A stretch of 64,000 nt of DNA from Clostridium acetireducens DSM 10703 (GCF_001758365.1 NZ_LZFO01000012.1:1-64000), one strand, 5' to 3'. Counted from the first letter of the stretch, positions 1 to 7,813 are shown. Translations and numbers: made by a program. The notes: generated by a model not told the origin, from the letters alone.

Positions 1-45
1 TTCATAAACGTCACAGAGATGAATTTGGTTTTTAATATTGATCAT
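1..45 (-). CDS. 5' end of an unidentified gene (runs off window)
   Basis: Reading leftwards, an ATG at 45-43 is preceded by a GGAGG ribosome site (57-53) at normal spacing. An open frame of 15 codons (MINIKNQIHLCDVYE) continues to the window edge. It is divergent from the M20 hydrolase that follows. The visible part is too short to assign a family. Confidence 0.45.
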   Translation of the reverse strand, partial: MINIKNQIHLCDVYE

Positions 46-204
46 AAGGATACCTCCAAGAATTTATATTTTGTGATTATTATATATATTCGACATTAAG
101 TGGGGGAAATCCTTTTTGATAAAGCTTAAAAATCCTTGAACCCTAACGGGTTTAGGGTTTTGCAAGCGGCTATAAATGGGGTTATAAAAAAAGGGGGATT
201 AATT

Positions 205-1389
205 ATGATAAATGTTGTTGAGGAAGTAAAAAGAATTCAAAAGGAAATAGTAAAATGGAGAAGAGATTTGCATCAAATTCCAGAAATAGGATTGAATTTA
301 CCTAAAACAGCAGCCTATGTATCTAATGAATTATCAAAAATGGGAATAAAATATAAAACTAATATGGGTGGTAGCGGAATAGTAGGAATTATAAAAGGAG
401 AAAAAGAAGGAAAAGTAATAGCACTTAGAGCAGATATGGATGGACTTCCAATTAAAGAAGATACAGGAGTGAACTATGCTTCAACTAATGATAATATGCA
501 TGCTTGTGGACATGATACTCATACAGCAATGCTTTTAGGTGCAGCAAAAATATTAAATAAACATAAAGATAAAATAAAAGGAACTGTAAAACTTATATTT
601 CAAGCAGATGAGGAAAGTTGTCATGGAGCTAAAGAGATAATCAAGTCTGGAGCTTTGAAAAATCCTAAAGTAGACGCAGTACTAGGACTTCATATAGGAG
701 CAATATTTAGTGAAGTAGAATGTGGTAAAATAGGTATAGGATATGGAAAAATAATGGCTTCTTTTGATAAATTTTATATCAAAATAAAAGGGAAAGGTTG
801 CCATGGTGCTATGCCTAATTTGGGAATAGATCCAGTAACTATGGCTGGACAAATAATAACAGCTATTCAAACAATAGTAAGTAGAGAAATGAAACCAACA
901 CATGCAGCGGTAATTACTATTGGAAAAGTTCAAGGAGGTACTGCTTATAATGTAATTCCAAATTATGTAGAAATTGAAGGTACATTTAGGGCAGTATATA
1001 AGGAACAAAGAGAATATATTAAAAATAGAATAGAAGAAATAGTAGCAGGAATAGTTCAAGGAATGAGAGGAGAATATGAATTTAAAATTACTCCAGGAGC
1101 GCCTCCAGTGATAAATGATGAGGAATTTACAAAAGGTTTTGTTGAAACAGCAAAGGAAGTTATAGGAGAAGAAAATATAATAGAACTTAAAGAACCTACT
1201 ATGGGGGGAGAAGATATAGCATATTATTTAAATGAAGTTCCAGGAACATTCTTTTTCTTAGGAGCATTTAATGAAGAAAAGGGAATAGTTCATCCTCACC
1301 ATACTCCTAAATTCAATGTAGATGAAGATGTATTTTGGGAAGGAAGTGCACTTTTAGCACAAGGAGCTTTAGATTGGCTTAATAAATAA
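205..1389 (+). CDS. M20 family amidohydrolase (first copy)
   Basis: This is a 394-residue zinc-dependent amidohydrolase of the hippurate hydrolase/IAA-amino-acid hydrolase type, which cleaves N-acyl amino acids or small amides in the cytosol. The ATG at 205 is chosen because AAGGGGG lies at 191-197 and the product then matches the start of the paralogue at 3594; an earlier in-frame ATG (136) has no ribosome site. Visible motifs are DMDGLP near residue 80, HACGHDTH at 99-106 (metal ligands), an EE pair near 136 (catalytic Glu and ligand) and a C-terminal HPHHTP ligand segment. It lies upstream of the first glycine riboswitch and is separated from it by a terminator, so it is transcribed apart from the riboswitch operon. 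The substrate cannot be read from sequence; glycine conjugates are an inference from context. Confidence 0.88.
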   Translation: MINVVEEVKRIQKEIVKWRRDLHQIPEIGLNLPKTAAYVSNELSKMGIKYKTNMGGSGIVGIIKGEKEGKVIALRADMDGLPIKEDTGVNYASTNDNMHACGHDTHTAMLLGAAKILNKHKDKIKGTVKLIFQADEESCHGAKEIIKSGALKNPKVDAVLGLHIGAIFSEVECGKIGIGYGKIMASFDKFYIKIKGKGCHGAMPNLGIDPVTMAGQIITAIQTIVSREMKPTHAAVITIGKVQGGTAYNVIPNYVEIEGTFRAVYKEQREYIKNRIEEIVAGIVQGMRGEYEFKITPGAPPVINDEEFTKGFVETAKEVIGEENIIELKEPTMGGEDIAYYLNEVPGTFFFLGAFNEEKGIVHPHHTPKFNVDEDVFWEGSALLAQGALDWLNK

Positions 1390-1434
1390 ATATATAATTT
1401 GTAAAATGATTAAAAATATAAATGTTTTTAAATT

Positions 1435-1470
1435 AGGCTGTTAACAAATACAATTTGTTAACAGCCTTTT
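1435..1470 (+). terminator. Rho-independent terminator after first M20 gene
   Basis: A perfect 15-bp stem (1435-1449 with 1453-1467) has a 3-nt loop and a short T run, 45 bases after the stop codon of the amidohydrolase. Confidence 0.75.
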
Positions 1471-1638
1471 AAAGTGTAATTTTAGCAACTAATTTTTAAA
1501 GTTTTATTATTATAGTGAATTATTTTTTAAATTAATAATTTTAGATATATAATATTGTTGATTTAATATAAAAATAATTATATTATTAAAATATTAAAAA
1601 AATATATATATCTAAAATAATAAATTTTTAAAATAGTG

Positions 1639-1667
1639 TTGACAAACCTTTTTAATTTTACTATAGT
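1639..1667 (+). promoter_or_regulatory. Promoter of glycine-riboswitch operon
   Basis: TTGACA at 1639-1644, a 17-nt spacer and TATAGT at 1662-1667 place a transcription start about 20-30 bases before the riboswitch. Confidence 0.75.
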
Positions 1668-1697
1668 ATACATATACTAAAAGTAACACATTGAGAA

Positions 1698-1880
1698 AAT
1701 CGAATAAATAATCGGATGAAGATAGCAGGAGAGAGATACTTAAGTGTATTCACCGAAGAAGTTAATCTTTCAGGTAAAAGAACTGTTATTGGACGAGCCT
1801 CTGGAGAGACTTTTTAAAAGCACCGAAGGAGAAAGCTGATTAATTCAGTGAAACTCTCAGGTAAAAGGACAGAGATTAGA
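1698..1880 (+). promoter_or_regulatory. Tandem glycine riboswitch 1
   Basis: Two consecutive glycine aptamers are visible. The first carries GATAGCAGGAGAGA, CACCGAAG, TTTCAGGTAAAAG and GGAC. After the short linker CGAGCCTCTGGAGAG the second carries CACCGAAGGAGAAAGC, ACTCTCAGGTAAAAGGAC and a closing AGAG. This is the classical cooperative glycine riboswitch layout. A terminator hairpin follows at 1949, so control is probably by transcription termination, with glycine switching the operon on as in characterised members. It lies in front of a DUF5058-type membrane protein rather than the usual gcv glycine-cleavage genes. Confidence 0.95.
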
Positions 1881-1948
1881 GTTATAAGATAACTAGAGGT
1901 CAAGTGTATATTTATGCACATGGCTTTTATTATTATTACCCTTTTCAC

Positions 1949-1981
1949 AATCCAGAGAAAAATTTTCTCTGGATTTTTTTT
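1949..1981 (+). terminator. Riboswitch expression-platform terminator
   Basis: An AATCCAGAGAAAA arm and its complement are followed by a run of T. The hairpin lies between glycine riboswitch 1 and the first membrane-protein gene at 2115. Confidence 0.85.
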
Positions 1982-2114
1982 ATCAATGCATTGATAAGTA
2001 TTAAAAAATTTTCATATATACTGTATAAAATTTGAAAAAATTAATTTAATAAACAAAATAAGAATTTACATGAAATTATTTATATGAAATTAAAGTAATT
2101 ATGGAGGTATAAAA

Positions 2115-2813
2115 ATGAATCCAGAAATTTTAAAGGTAGCAAATGAATTTGGAGTATGGGTTGCTGCATCTATTACAGTACTAGTAGTAGTTACTCAATC
2201 ACTAATATTTATAAAATTAGCTAATAAAACTGCCAAGAAATTAGGAATGAAAGAAGAAACTTGTAAAAAAGCTTTCAAAACAGGTATGGTAACAGCTATA
2301 GGACCTAGTATTGCAGTGTTTATAGTAATGGTAGGAATGATGTCGGTTATAGGAGGACCTTTAAGTTGGCTTAGACTTTCTATGATAGGTTCTGCTCCTA
2401 CAGAACTTACTGCAGCAAAAGTAGGGGCTGAAGCAGCAGGAGTTACTTTTGGAGGAGCAGACTATGGCTTAAATGCTTTAGCTACATCATGGTGGACAAT
2501 GGCTTTAAATGGAGTAGGATGGCTTTTAGTTGCAGGACTTTTTACTCATAAATTAGAAAAGATACGCCAAAAAGTAGGTGGAAATGATACAAAGTGGCTA
2601 GCTATATTAAGTGGAGCCGCAATGCTAGGTGTATTTGGATACTTAAACTCAGGGGACATAGTAAAAGGTGGAGGAAATTTGGTTGCAGTAATAGTAGGTG
2701 CTATTAGTATGATGATACTTACTAAAATAGCAGAAAAAGCACCAAAGATAAAAGAATATACTTTAGGAATTGCTATGTTAATAGGCATGACAGCAGCAGT
2801 TTTATTTTATTAG
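2115..2813 (+). CDS. DUF5058-type integral membrane protein
   Basis: A 232-residue, very hydrophobic protein with about six predicted membrane segments and a conserved-looking central stretch (GGADYGLNA, then SWWTMALNG). It resembles the DUF5058 family, a putative small-solute transport component of clostridia; that assignment is from memory of the family. A clean ribosome site (GGAGG) precedes the ATG. It is the first gene behind the glycine riboswitch and is followed 18 bases later by another membrane protein and then by an M20 amidohydrolase, so the three are probably one operon. The context suggests uptake or efflux of glycine or a glycine-containing compound; no substrate residues can be recognised. 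Confidence 0.75.
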   Translation: MNPEILKVANEFGVWVAASITVLVVVTQSLIFIKLANKTAKKLGMKEETCKKAFKTGMVTAIGPSIAVFIVMVGMMSVIGGPLSWLRLSMIGSAPTELTAAKVGAEAAGVTFGGADYGLNALATSWWTMALNGVGWLLVAGLFTHKLEKIRQKVGGNDTKWLAILSGAAMLGVFGYLNSGDIVKGGGNLVAVIVGAISMMILTKIAEKAPKIKEYTLGIAMLIGMTAAVLFY

Positions 2814-2831
2814 ATTTTGGAGGTGAAATAG

Positions 2832-3518
2832 ATGGATAATAGAGAATTTAATGAAGTTTGGAATAAACCAGTTATAAAAGTAGGAATGATAACTTTGCTA
2901 CTAGGAGCTGTAACTAGTTTTTTACCTTGTTTTTATTTATATTTTGCACATGGAGTTATACCTAATATTTCAACTATATTAAAGTCTTGGGGAATGATTG
3001 CTTCTTTATTTGGAGCATTTTATATAGTAGAACCTATATCTTATTATTCTATTTTTGGATTAGCAGGAACTTATTTATCTTTTTTATCTGGAAATATGTC
3101 TAATGTAAGAATACCTTGTGCAGCTATGGCGTTAGAAGCCACAGAAACAAAACCAGCTACAAAGGAAGCAGAAATAGTATCAACTTTAGGAATAACCGGT
3201 TCAATAATTACTAATTTAATAGGTGTAACTTTAGCAGCTTTTGTGGGAGCAGCTCTTATAAAAGTACTTCCTCCAACTATAGCAGATGCATTTAAAAATT
3301 ACACAGTACCAGCTATATTTGGAGCAGTATTTGGTCAGTTTTCCCTAAAGTATCCTAAGTTAGGAGTAGTGGGAATAGGAATTCCAGCAGTACTTAGATT
3401 AACTACAAAACTGCCATCTTGGGTACTTATAATAGCTTCTGTATTTGGAACTATTGTTGTAGCTAAGATTATGTATAATAAAGAAAATTTAAATAAAGAT
3501 AAAGAAGTAACAGCTTAA
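2832..3518 (+). CDS. Integral membrane protein, probable partner of the DUF5058 protein
   Basis: A 228-residue protein with six to seven hydrophobic segments. Its ribosome site GGAGGTG (2820-2826) lies just after the stop of the preceding gene. The similar size, adjacency and common riboswitch argue that the two membrane proteins form a two-component transporter. I see no ATPase motif, binding-protein signal or known transporter signature, so a secondary carrier is more likely than an ABC system. I do not recognise the family with certainty. Confidence 0.6.
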   Translation: MDNREFNEVWNKPVIKVGMITLLLGAVTSFLPCFYLYFAHGVIPNISTILKSWGMIASLFGAFYIVEPISYYSIFGLAGTYLSFLSGNMSNVRIPCAAMALEATETKPATKEAEIVSTLGITGSIITNLIGVTLAAFVGAALIKVLPPTIADAFKNYTVPAIFGAVFGQFSLKYPKLGVVGIGIPAVLRLTTKLPSWVLIIASVFGTIVVAKIMYNKENLNKDKEVTA

Positions 3519-3593
3519 TTTTTAATTAGCTACTGATAATTTATAATGAGAAATTTATTTATTAAATATTATAATAAAAAGGAGAGAGTTAAA

Positions 3594-4775
3594 GTGAATG
3601 TTGTAGAAGAAATAAAACAAATTCAAGATGAAATAGTTAAATGGAGAAGAGATTTGCATCAAATTCCAGAAGTAGGATTTGATTTACCTGAAACAGCTAA
3701 ATATGTAGCTAATGAGTTATCAAAAATGGGTATAGAGTATAAGACTAATATGGGAGGAACAGGTATAGTTGGAATTATAAAAGGAGAAAAAGAGGGAAAA
3801 GTAATAGCACTTAGAGCAGATATGGATGCTCTTCCAATTAAAGAAGATACAAAAGTAGAATATGCTTCAACTAATGGAAATATGCATGCTTGTGGACATG
3901 ACACTCATGCAGCAATGCTTTTAGGAGCAGCCAAAATATTAAATAAACACAAAGAGGAATTAAAGGGAAGTGTAAAACTTATATTCCAAACTAACGAAGA
4001 AGGTGCTCAAGGAGCTAAGGCAATAATAAAAGATGGTGCTTTAGAAAATCCTAAAATAGATGCAGTATTAGGACTTCATATAGGATCAATATTTAGTGAA
4101 GTAGGAGACGGACAAATAGGTGTAGGTTATGATAAGATAATGGCATCTTTCGATAGATTTTATATTAAAATTAAAGGTCATGGTTGTCATGGTGCTATGC
4201 CTCATGTGGGAGTGGATCCAGTAGCTATAGCTGGACAAGTAATAACAGCTTTTCAAACAATAGTAAGCAGAGAAATGAAGCCAACTCATCCTGCAGTAGT
4301 TACTATTGGTAAAGTAAATGGAGGAACTGCATATAATGTAATTCCAAATTATGTTGAGATAGAGGGAACTTTTAGAGCAGTAGATCAAAAGCAAAGAGAA
4401 ATGATTGTACAGCGTATGGAAGAAATAACAGCAGGAATAACTAAAGCTATGAGAGGTGACTACGAATTTGAAGTTGTTTGGGGAGCACCTCCAGTAATAA
4501 ATAATGAAGAATTTACAAAAGATTTTGTTGAAACAGCAAAGGGTATTATAGGAGAAGAAAACATAATAGAACTAAAAGAACCTTCCATGGGTGGAGAAGA
4601 TATAGCTTATTTCTTAAATGAAGTTCCAGGAACATTCTTTTTCTTAGGAGCGTTTAATGAAGAAAAGGGAATAGTTCATCCTCACCATACTCCTAAGTTT
4701 AATGTAGATGAAGATGTATTTTGGAAAGGTAGTGCACTTTTAGCACAAGGAGCTTTAGATTGGCTTAATAAATAA
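3594..4775 (+). CDS. M20 family amidohydrolase (second copy, riboswitch operon)
   Basis: A close paralogue of the enzyme at 205, 393 residues, sharing the DMDALP, HACGHDTH, NEEGAQGA and HPHHTP motifs; most of the two proteins can be aligned without gaps. The start is taken as GTG at 3594 with GGAGAG at 3581, giving an N terminus (VNVVEEIK) that matches the other copy; the upstream ATG at 3546 lacks a ribosome site. It is the third gene behind glycine riboswitch 1, linking hydrolysis of an amide or N-acyl compound to glycine sensing. Hippurate-like (N-acylglycine) hydrolysis would release glycine and explain the arrangement; that is inference, since substrate specificity in M20 enzymes is not readable here. 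Confidence 0.88.
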   Translation: MNVVEEIKQIQDEIVKWRRDLHQIPEVGFDLPETAKYVANELSKMGIEYKTNMGGTGIVGIIKGEKEGKVIALRADMDALPIKEDTKVEYASTNGNMHACGHDTHAAMLLGAAKILNKHKEELKGSVKLIFQTNEEGAQGAKAIIKDGALENPKIDAVLGLHIGSIFSEVGDGQIGVGYDKIMASFDRFYIKIKGHGCHGAMPHVGVDPVAIAGQVITAFQTIVSREMKPTHPAVVTIGKVNGGTAYNVIPNYVEIEGTFRAVDQKQREMIVQRMEEITAGITKAMRGDYEFEVVWGAPPVINNEEFTKDFVETAKGIIGEENIIELKEPSMGGEDIAYFLNEVPGTFFFLGAFNEEKGIVHPHHTPKFNVDEDVFWKGSALLAQGALDWLNK

Positions 4776-4846
4776 ATATATAATAAAACATTAAGTGTGT
4801 ATTAATTAAATGGTATAAAGGGTATTTTATATATAAATTTTGGGTA

Positions 4847-4875
4847 TTGACAAAAGCAATTTTATTTACTACTAT
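4847..4875 (+). promoter_or_regulatory. Promoter of second glycine riboswitch
   Basis: TTGACA (4847-4852), a 17-nt gap and TACTAT (4870-4875). The riboswitch starts about 35 bases further on, so this second copy has its own promoter. Confidence 0.65.
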
Positions 4876-4907
4876 ATAGTTGACTGTGGTTTTATATAAA
4901 TTTAATA

Positions 4908-5071
4908 CAATCGAATGAAGATAGCAGGAGAGAGGTATTTTTACCCACCGAAGAAGTTAAACTTTCAGGTAAAAGAACTGTTGTCTGACGAGCCTCTGGA
5001 GAGACTTTTAAAAGTCACCGAAGGAGAAAGCTGATTTTTCAGCGAAACTCTCAGGTAAAAGGACAGAGTAT
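4908..5071 (+). promoter_or_regulatory. Tandem glycine riboswitch 2 (no gene behind it)
   Basis: The sequence is nearly the same as riboswitch 1. Aptamer 1 has GATAGCAGGAGAGA, CACCGAAGAAG and CTTTCAGGTAAAAG. The linker is CGAGCCTCTGGAGAG. Aptamer 2 has CACCGAAGGAGAAAGC and ACTCTCAGGTAAAAGGACAGAG. All conserved glycine-riboswitch blocks remain, so it is probably functional as an RNA. The next sense-strand coding region is the purine permease at 5939, which has its own promoter and guanine riboswitch. The glycine sensor therefore controls nothing visible. Confidence 0.93.
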
Positions 5072-5078
5072 TTTCTTA

Positions 5079-5120
5079 AAGAGGCTATTAAAATTTAATA
5101 AGGCCTTTTATTTTTTTAGT
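5079..5120 (+). terminator. Terminator behind glycine riboswitch 2
   Basis: An imperfect hairpin (AGGCTATTAAA against TTTAATAAGGCCT) followed by a T-rich run, at the place expected for the riboswitch expression platform. Confidence 0.6.
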
Positions 5121-5197
5121 AAAACTATACATCTTAGAGTATTATCTGTCTCCCTAAACAAGATTTCTCTAAGGTGTATTTTTATGTTTTAAAGTTG

Positions 5198-5598
5198 TTG
5201 AATTATATAAAACCAATTTGTTGAATAAAAAATAATTGATATAATTAGCAGATAAAAAATAATTTAAAGTAATCTGTATAAAAATAATAAGGCAGCCTCA
5301 TAAAGAGAGTTTGGAAATAAGTCATTTCATTAAGACACTCTAAGAATAAAAAATAAAAAAAACTCCTACCCAATTTATGCCCCGTCCTTGGGGCGGAAAT
5401 TGGCTCATCACGTCCTGTGATGAATTACGGAGTTTTTTTATTTTTTCTTCTAAGATTGTCTAAAATTCATTCAAATTATTTCCAAACTCTCTTTATGAGG
5501 CTGCCTTATTATTTTTATACAGATTACTTTAAATTATTTTTTATCTGCTAATTATATCAATTATTTTTTATTCAACAAATTGGTTTTATATAATTCAA
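5198..5598. repeat. Fold-back palindromic element, copy 1
   Basis: A 401-bp element whose outer arms are reverse complements of each other over about 120 bp with almost no mismatch. The inside holds a GC-rich 72-bp core (5362-5433) flanked by A and T runs. The core is shared with copies at 20810 and 26031, but the arms are particular to this copy. No open reading frame is present. It lies between the orphan glycine riboswitch and the guanine riboswitch. Confidence 0.9.
5362..5433. repeat. 72-bp twin-hairpin core of palindromic element 1
   Basis: The outer stem ACTCC/GGAGT encloses two hairpins. One is CCAATTT..GCCCC with loop GTCCTT; the other is TCATCAC with loop GTCCT. Read on the opposite strand both loops show AGGAC. 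A run on one side and T run on the other make it a possible two-way terminator. Confidence 0.85.
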
Positions 5599-5670
5599 AA
5601 TTTAGTTTATATAACAAAATGTTCATGTTAATACGAATAATTGCTTGTATAATGCCTATGTAATCCTTAA

Positions 5671-5690
5671 ATATACGAATATTCGTATAT
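5671..5690. promoter_or_regulatory. 20-bp palindrome, candidate purine-related operator
   Basis: The perfect palindrome ATATACGAATATTCGTATAT lies 17 bases before the -35 box of the guanine-riboswitch promoter. A related CGAAYATT inverted repeat lies before purE (7786-7813). A shared repressor is inferred. Confidence 0.45.
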
Positions 5691-5706
5691 AAAATGTAAT
5701 AATATG

Positions 5707-5735
5707 TTGACTTTTGTGCTTTGGAATGTTATTAT
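5707..5735 (+). promoter_or_regulatory. Promoter of guanine riboswitch/permease
   Basis: TTGACT (5707-5712), 17-nt spacer, TATTAT (5730-5735). Confidence 0.7.
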
Positions 5736-5763
5736 ATACAATGTAAATTGAATAGAAATTAAT

Positions 5764-5833
5764 CATCTATATAATCCTAATAATAAGGTTTAGGAGTATC
5801 TACCTAGAAACCATAAATTTCTAGACTATAGGT
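5764..5833 (+). promoter_or_regulatory. Guanine-type purine riboswitch
   Basis: The sequence fits the purine aptamer: TATAATCCTAAT, GGTTTAGGAGTATCTACC, CCATAAATTTCTAGACTATAGG. The specificity base in GACTATAG is C, which indicates guanine/hypoxanthine rather than adenine (which has T). A terminator hairpin follows at 5862, so excess guanine should shut off the purine permease behind it. Confidence 0.93.
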
Positions 5834-5861
5834 AAGTCTAATTTTTGCATATTAAACCCTT

Positions 5862-5907
5862 CTCTGTTTTAGATTCGCTTATAGTGAATAAAAAACAGAG
5901 TTTTTTA
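5862..5907 (+). terminator. Terminator of guanine riboswitch
   Basis: CTCTGTTTT and its complement AAAACAGAG, followed by TTTTTT, between aptamer and permease gene. Confidence 0.85.
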
Positions 5908-5938
5908 TTTTCAAACATAAATAATAGGAGGTAAAGTA

Positions 5939-7300
5939 ATGGAAAAAAGAAAAACTTCTTTTTGGGAATCATATTTTAAATTGTCAGAAAATAACACAAA
6001 TGTAAAAACAGAAGTAATTGCAGGAATAACTACATTTTTAACAATGGCTTATATAATTGCAGTTAATCCTATGCTTTTATCTACAACAGGCATGGATAAA
6101 GGTGCATTAGTTACAGCCACTTGTATTACAGCAGGGTTTGCTACAATATTTATGGGTTTTTATGCTAACTTACCTTTTGCATTAGCGTCTGGAATGGGAT
6201 TAAATGCTTTCTTTGCATTTTCAGTATGCGCAATAATGAAAGTTCATTGGAGTGTAGCGTTAACAGCAGTATTTGTAGAAGGTCTTATATTTATTATATT
6301 GTCTCTTACTAAAATAAGAGAATTAGTAGTAAACTCTATTCCAGCTAGCTTAAAAATAGCTGTTAGTGCTGGTATAGGATTGTTTATAGCTTTTATAGGT
6401 TTTCAAAATTCAAAAATAGTTGTAGCAGACAAAAACACTTTAGTTGCTTTAGGTAACTTTGGAGATCCTAGAGTTCTTATTTGTGTAATAGGTATTATAA
6501 TAACTGGAGTATTAGTTCATAGAAATGTAAAGGGCTCTATACTTTGGGGAATTTTATCTAGTACAATTGTAGCTTGGATTTTTGCATTGGTAAAAGGACC
6601 TGAATTAGCAGCACAATATGAAATATTTTTACCTACAGGTTTAGGAAAGGTATATAGTATAGCACCTATAGCGGGAAAATTAGATTTTTCTTTTATAAGT
6701 AACAGTGAAGCAATATTAGGATTTGCATCAGTAGTGCTTACATTCTTATTTGTAGACTTTTTCGATACAATAGGTACATTAGCTGGTGTAGCAACTAAAG
6801 CTAATATGATAGATGAAAAAGGAAATGTTAAAAATGCTAAAAAAGCTCTTTTAGTAGATGCTATAGGAACAACTATAGGAGCAACTTTAGGTGTTTCCAC
6901 AGTAACTACTTATGTAGAAAGTTCTGCTGGTGTAGCAGAAGGTGGAAGAACAGGGTTAACAGCTGTAGTTGCAGGAGTATTATTTTTAATTTCTTTACTA
7001 TTTGCACCAATATTTATGGCTATTCCAAGTTGTGCAACAGCTCCAGCACTTATAATGGTTGGACTTTTCATGATGCAAAATATTACTAATATAGATTTTT
7101 ATGATTTTACAGAAGCAATACCTGCTTTTTTAACTATAATATTAATGCCTTTAACTTATAGTATTGCTAATGGATTAATGATGGGTACTATAGCTTATGT
7201 TATATTTAATATTTTTGGTGGTAAAAAAGAAAAAGTATCTGTAACAATGGTAATTTTAGCAGTGCTGTTTGTAATAAGATTATTAACTTTATCAGTTTAA
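5939..7300 (+). CDS. NCS2 family purine permease (hypoxanthine/guanine type)
   Basis: A 453-residue multi-span membrane protein of the AzgA/PbuG branch of the nucleobase:cation symporter-2 family, which imports purine bases with protons. Typical stretches are visible: LPFALASGMGLNAFFAFSV near residue 85 and FLFVDFFDTIGTLAGVATKA near residue 265, the conserved family core. The ribosome site is AGGAGG. Control by a guanine-specific riboswitch directly upstream supports hypoxanthine/guanine as substrate. It stands alone, bounded downstream by a long inverted repeat, and precedes the purine biosynthesis run. Confidence 0.93.
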   Translation: MEKRKTSFWESYFKLSENNTNVKTEVIAGITTFLTMAYIIAVNPMLLSTTGMDKGALVTATCITAGFATIFMGFYANLPFALASGMGLNAFFAFSVCAIMKVHWSVALTAVFVEGLIFIILSLTKIRELVVNSIPASLKIAVSAGIGLFIAFIGFQNSKIVVADKNTLVALGNFGDPRVLICVIGIIITGVLVHRNVKGSILWGILSSTIVAWIFALVKGPELAAQYEIFLPTGLGKVYSIAPIAGKLDFSFISNSEAILGFASVVLTFLFVDFFDTIGTLAGVATKANMIDEKGNVKNAKKALLVDAIGTTIGATLGVSTVTTYVESSAGVAEGGRTGLTAVVAGVLFLISLLFAPIFMAIPSCATAPALIMVGLFMMQNITNIDFYDFTEAIPAFLTIILMPLTYSIANGLMMGTIAYVIFNIFGGKKEKVSVTMVILAVLFVIRLLTLSV

Positions 7301-7313
7301 AATTTTTATATAA

Positions 7314-7434
7314 CTTTTTTTAGTTAAGAGTTAAGAGAGAAGAGTTAAAAGTTGTGGAGAATTTTCCGTAATGCAATAGAGAAAAATTCTCCACAACTTT
7401 TAACTCTTCTCTCTTAACTCTCAACTAAAAAAAT
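7314..7434. repeat. Long inverted repeat (about 51-bp arms)
   Basis: Left arm 7314-7366 and right arm 7383-7434 are reverse complements with one or two mismatches, around a loop of about 16 bases. The arms consist of simple TTAAGAG/GAGTTAAAAG-like words. It separates the convergent permease and zinc-ribbon genes and can end transcription in both directions. It may be a small non-coding repeat family of this genome. Confidence 0.85.
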
Positions 7435-7452
7435 TGCATAGCAATTTTTACA

Positions 7453-7698
7453 TCATAGCACTTTTCTAAGCTTGTCTGAAGAATAGGTTTTTACATACTT
7501 TTTTTTGAATTCGTCTCTAATTAAAAGTCTAGCATTATATCCTTTTATTTTTAAAACACGTCCTTTTAATTTAGTACCTATAACGTTTACAGGAGCTCCA
7601 ATTTTAACTTGCCTAATATTGTTGCTATCACAATAAGAGCAAGTATTAGCGTTATTAAGCACTCTTTTACATTCCTCACAATAATATAATTTACTCAT
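7453..7698 (-). CDS. Small zinc-ribbon protein
   Basis: An 81-residue protein beginning MSKLYYCEEC. Two CxxC knuckles (CEEC at 7-10 and CSYC near 21-24) form a probable zinc ribbon, followed by a basic beta-rich tail. The start at 7698 has GGAGGG nine bases upstream; an earlier in-frame ATG has no ribosome site. A role in nucleic-acid or protein binding is plausible; no function is recognised. Confidence 0.75.
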   Translation of the reverse strand: MSKLYYCEECKRVLNNANTCSYCDSNNIRQVKIGAPVNVIGTKLKGRVLKIKGYNARLLIRDEFKKKYVKTYSSDKLRKVL

Positions 7699-7785
7699 GT
7701 AACATATCCCTCCAATAAAAAACAACTATATATTATAGTATATTCTATATTTTCTGAAGATTTCCTTTAATTTTTTACATAAATT

Positions 7786-7813
7786 TTAATGTTCGTAATG
7801 TAACGAATATTAA
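7786..7813. promoter_or_regulatory. Inverted repeat upstream of purE, candidate operator
   Basis: TTAATGTTCG, an 8-base gap and CGAATATTAA form a near-perfect inverted repeat. It lies about 65 bases before the purE -35 box and shares CGAATATT with the palindrome at 5671. Confidence 0.45.

Noticed and set aside
682-1059. Minus-strand open frame inside the first M20 gene, and similar frames inside most other genes
   Set aside because: They are mirror frames of well supported genes, without ribosome sites or recognisable protein character.
5362-5433. Twin-hairpin core as a known HEARO or GOLLD-type RNA
   Set aside because: Far shorter and without the associated endonuclease gene or the known conserved blocks; only the general idea of a structured RNA remains.
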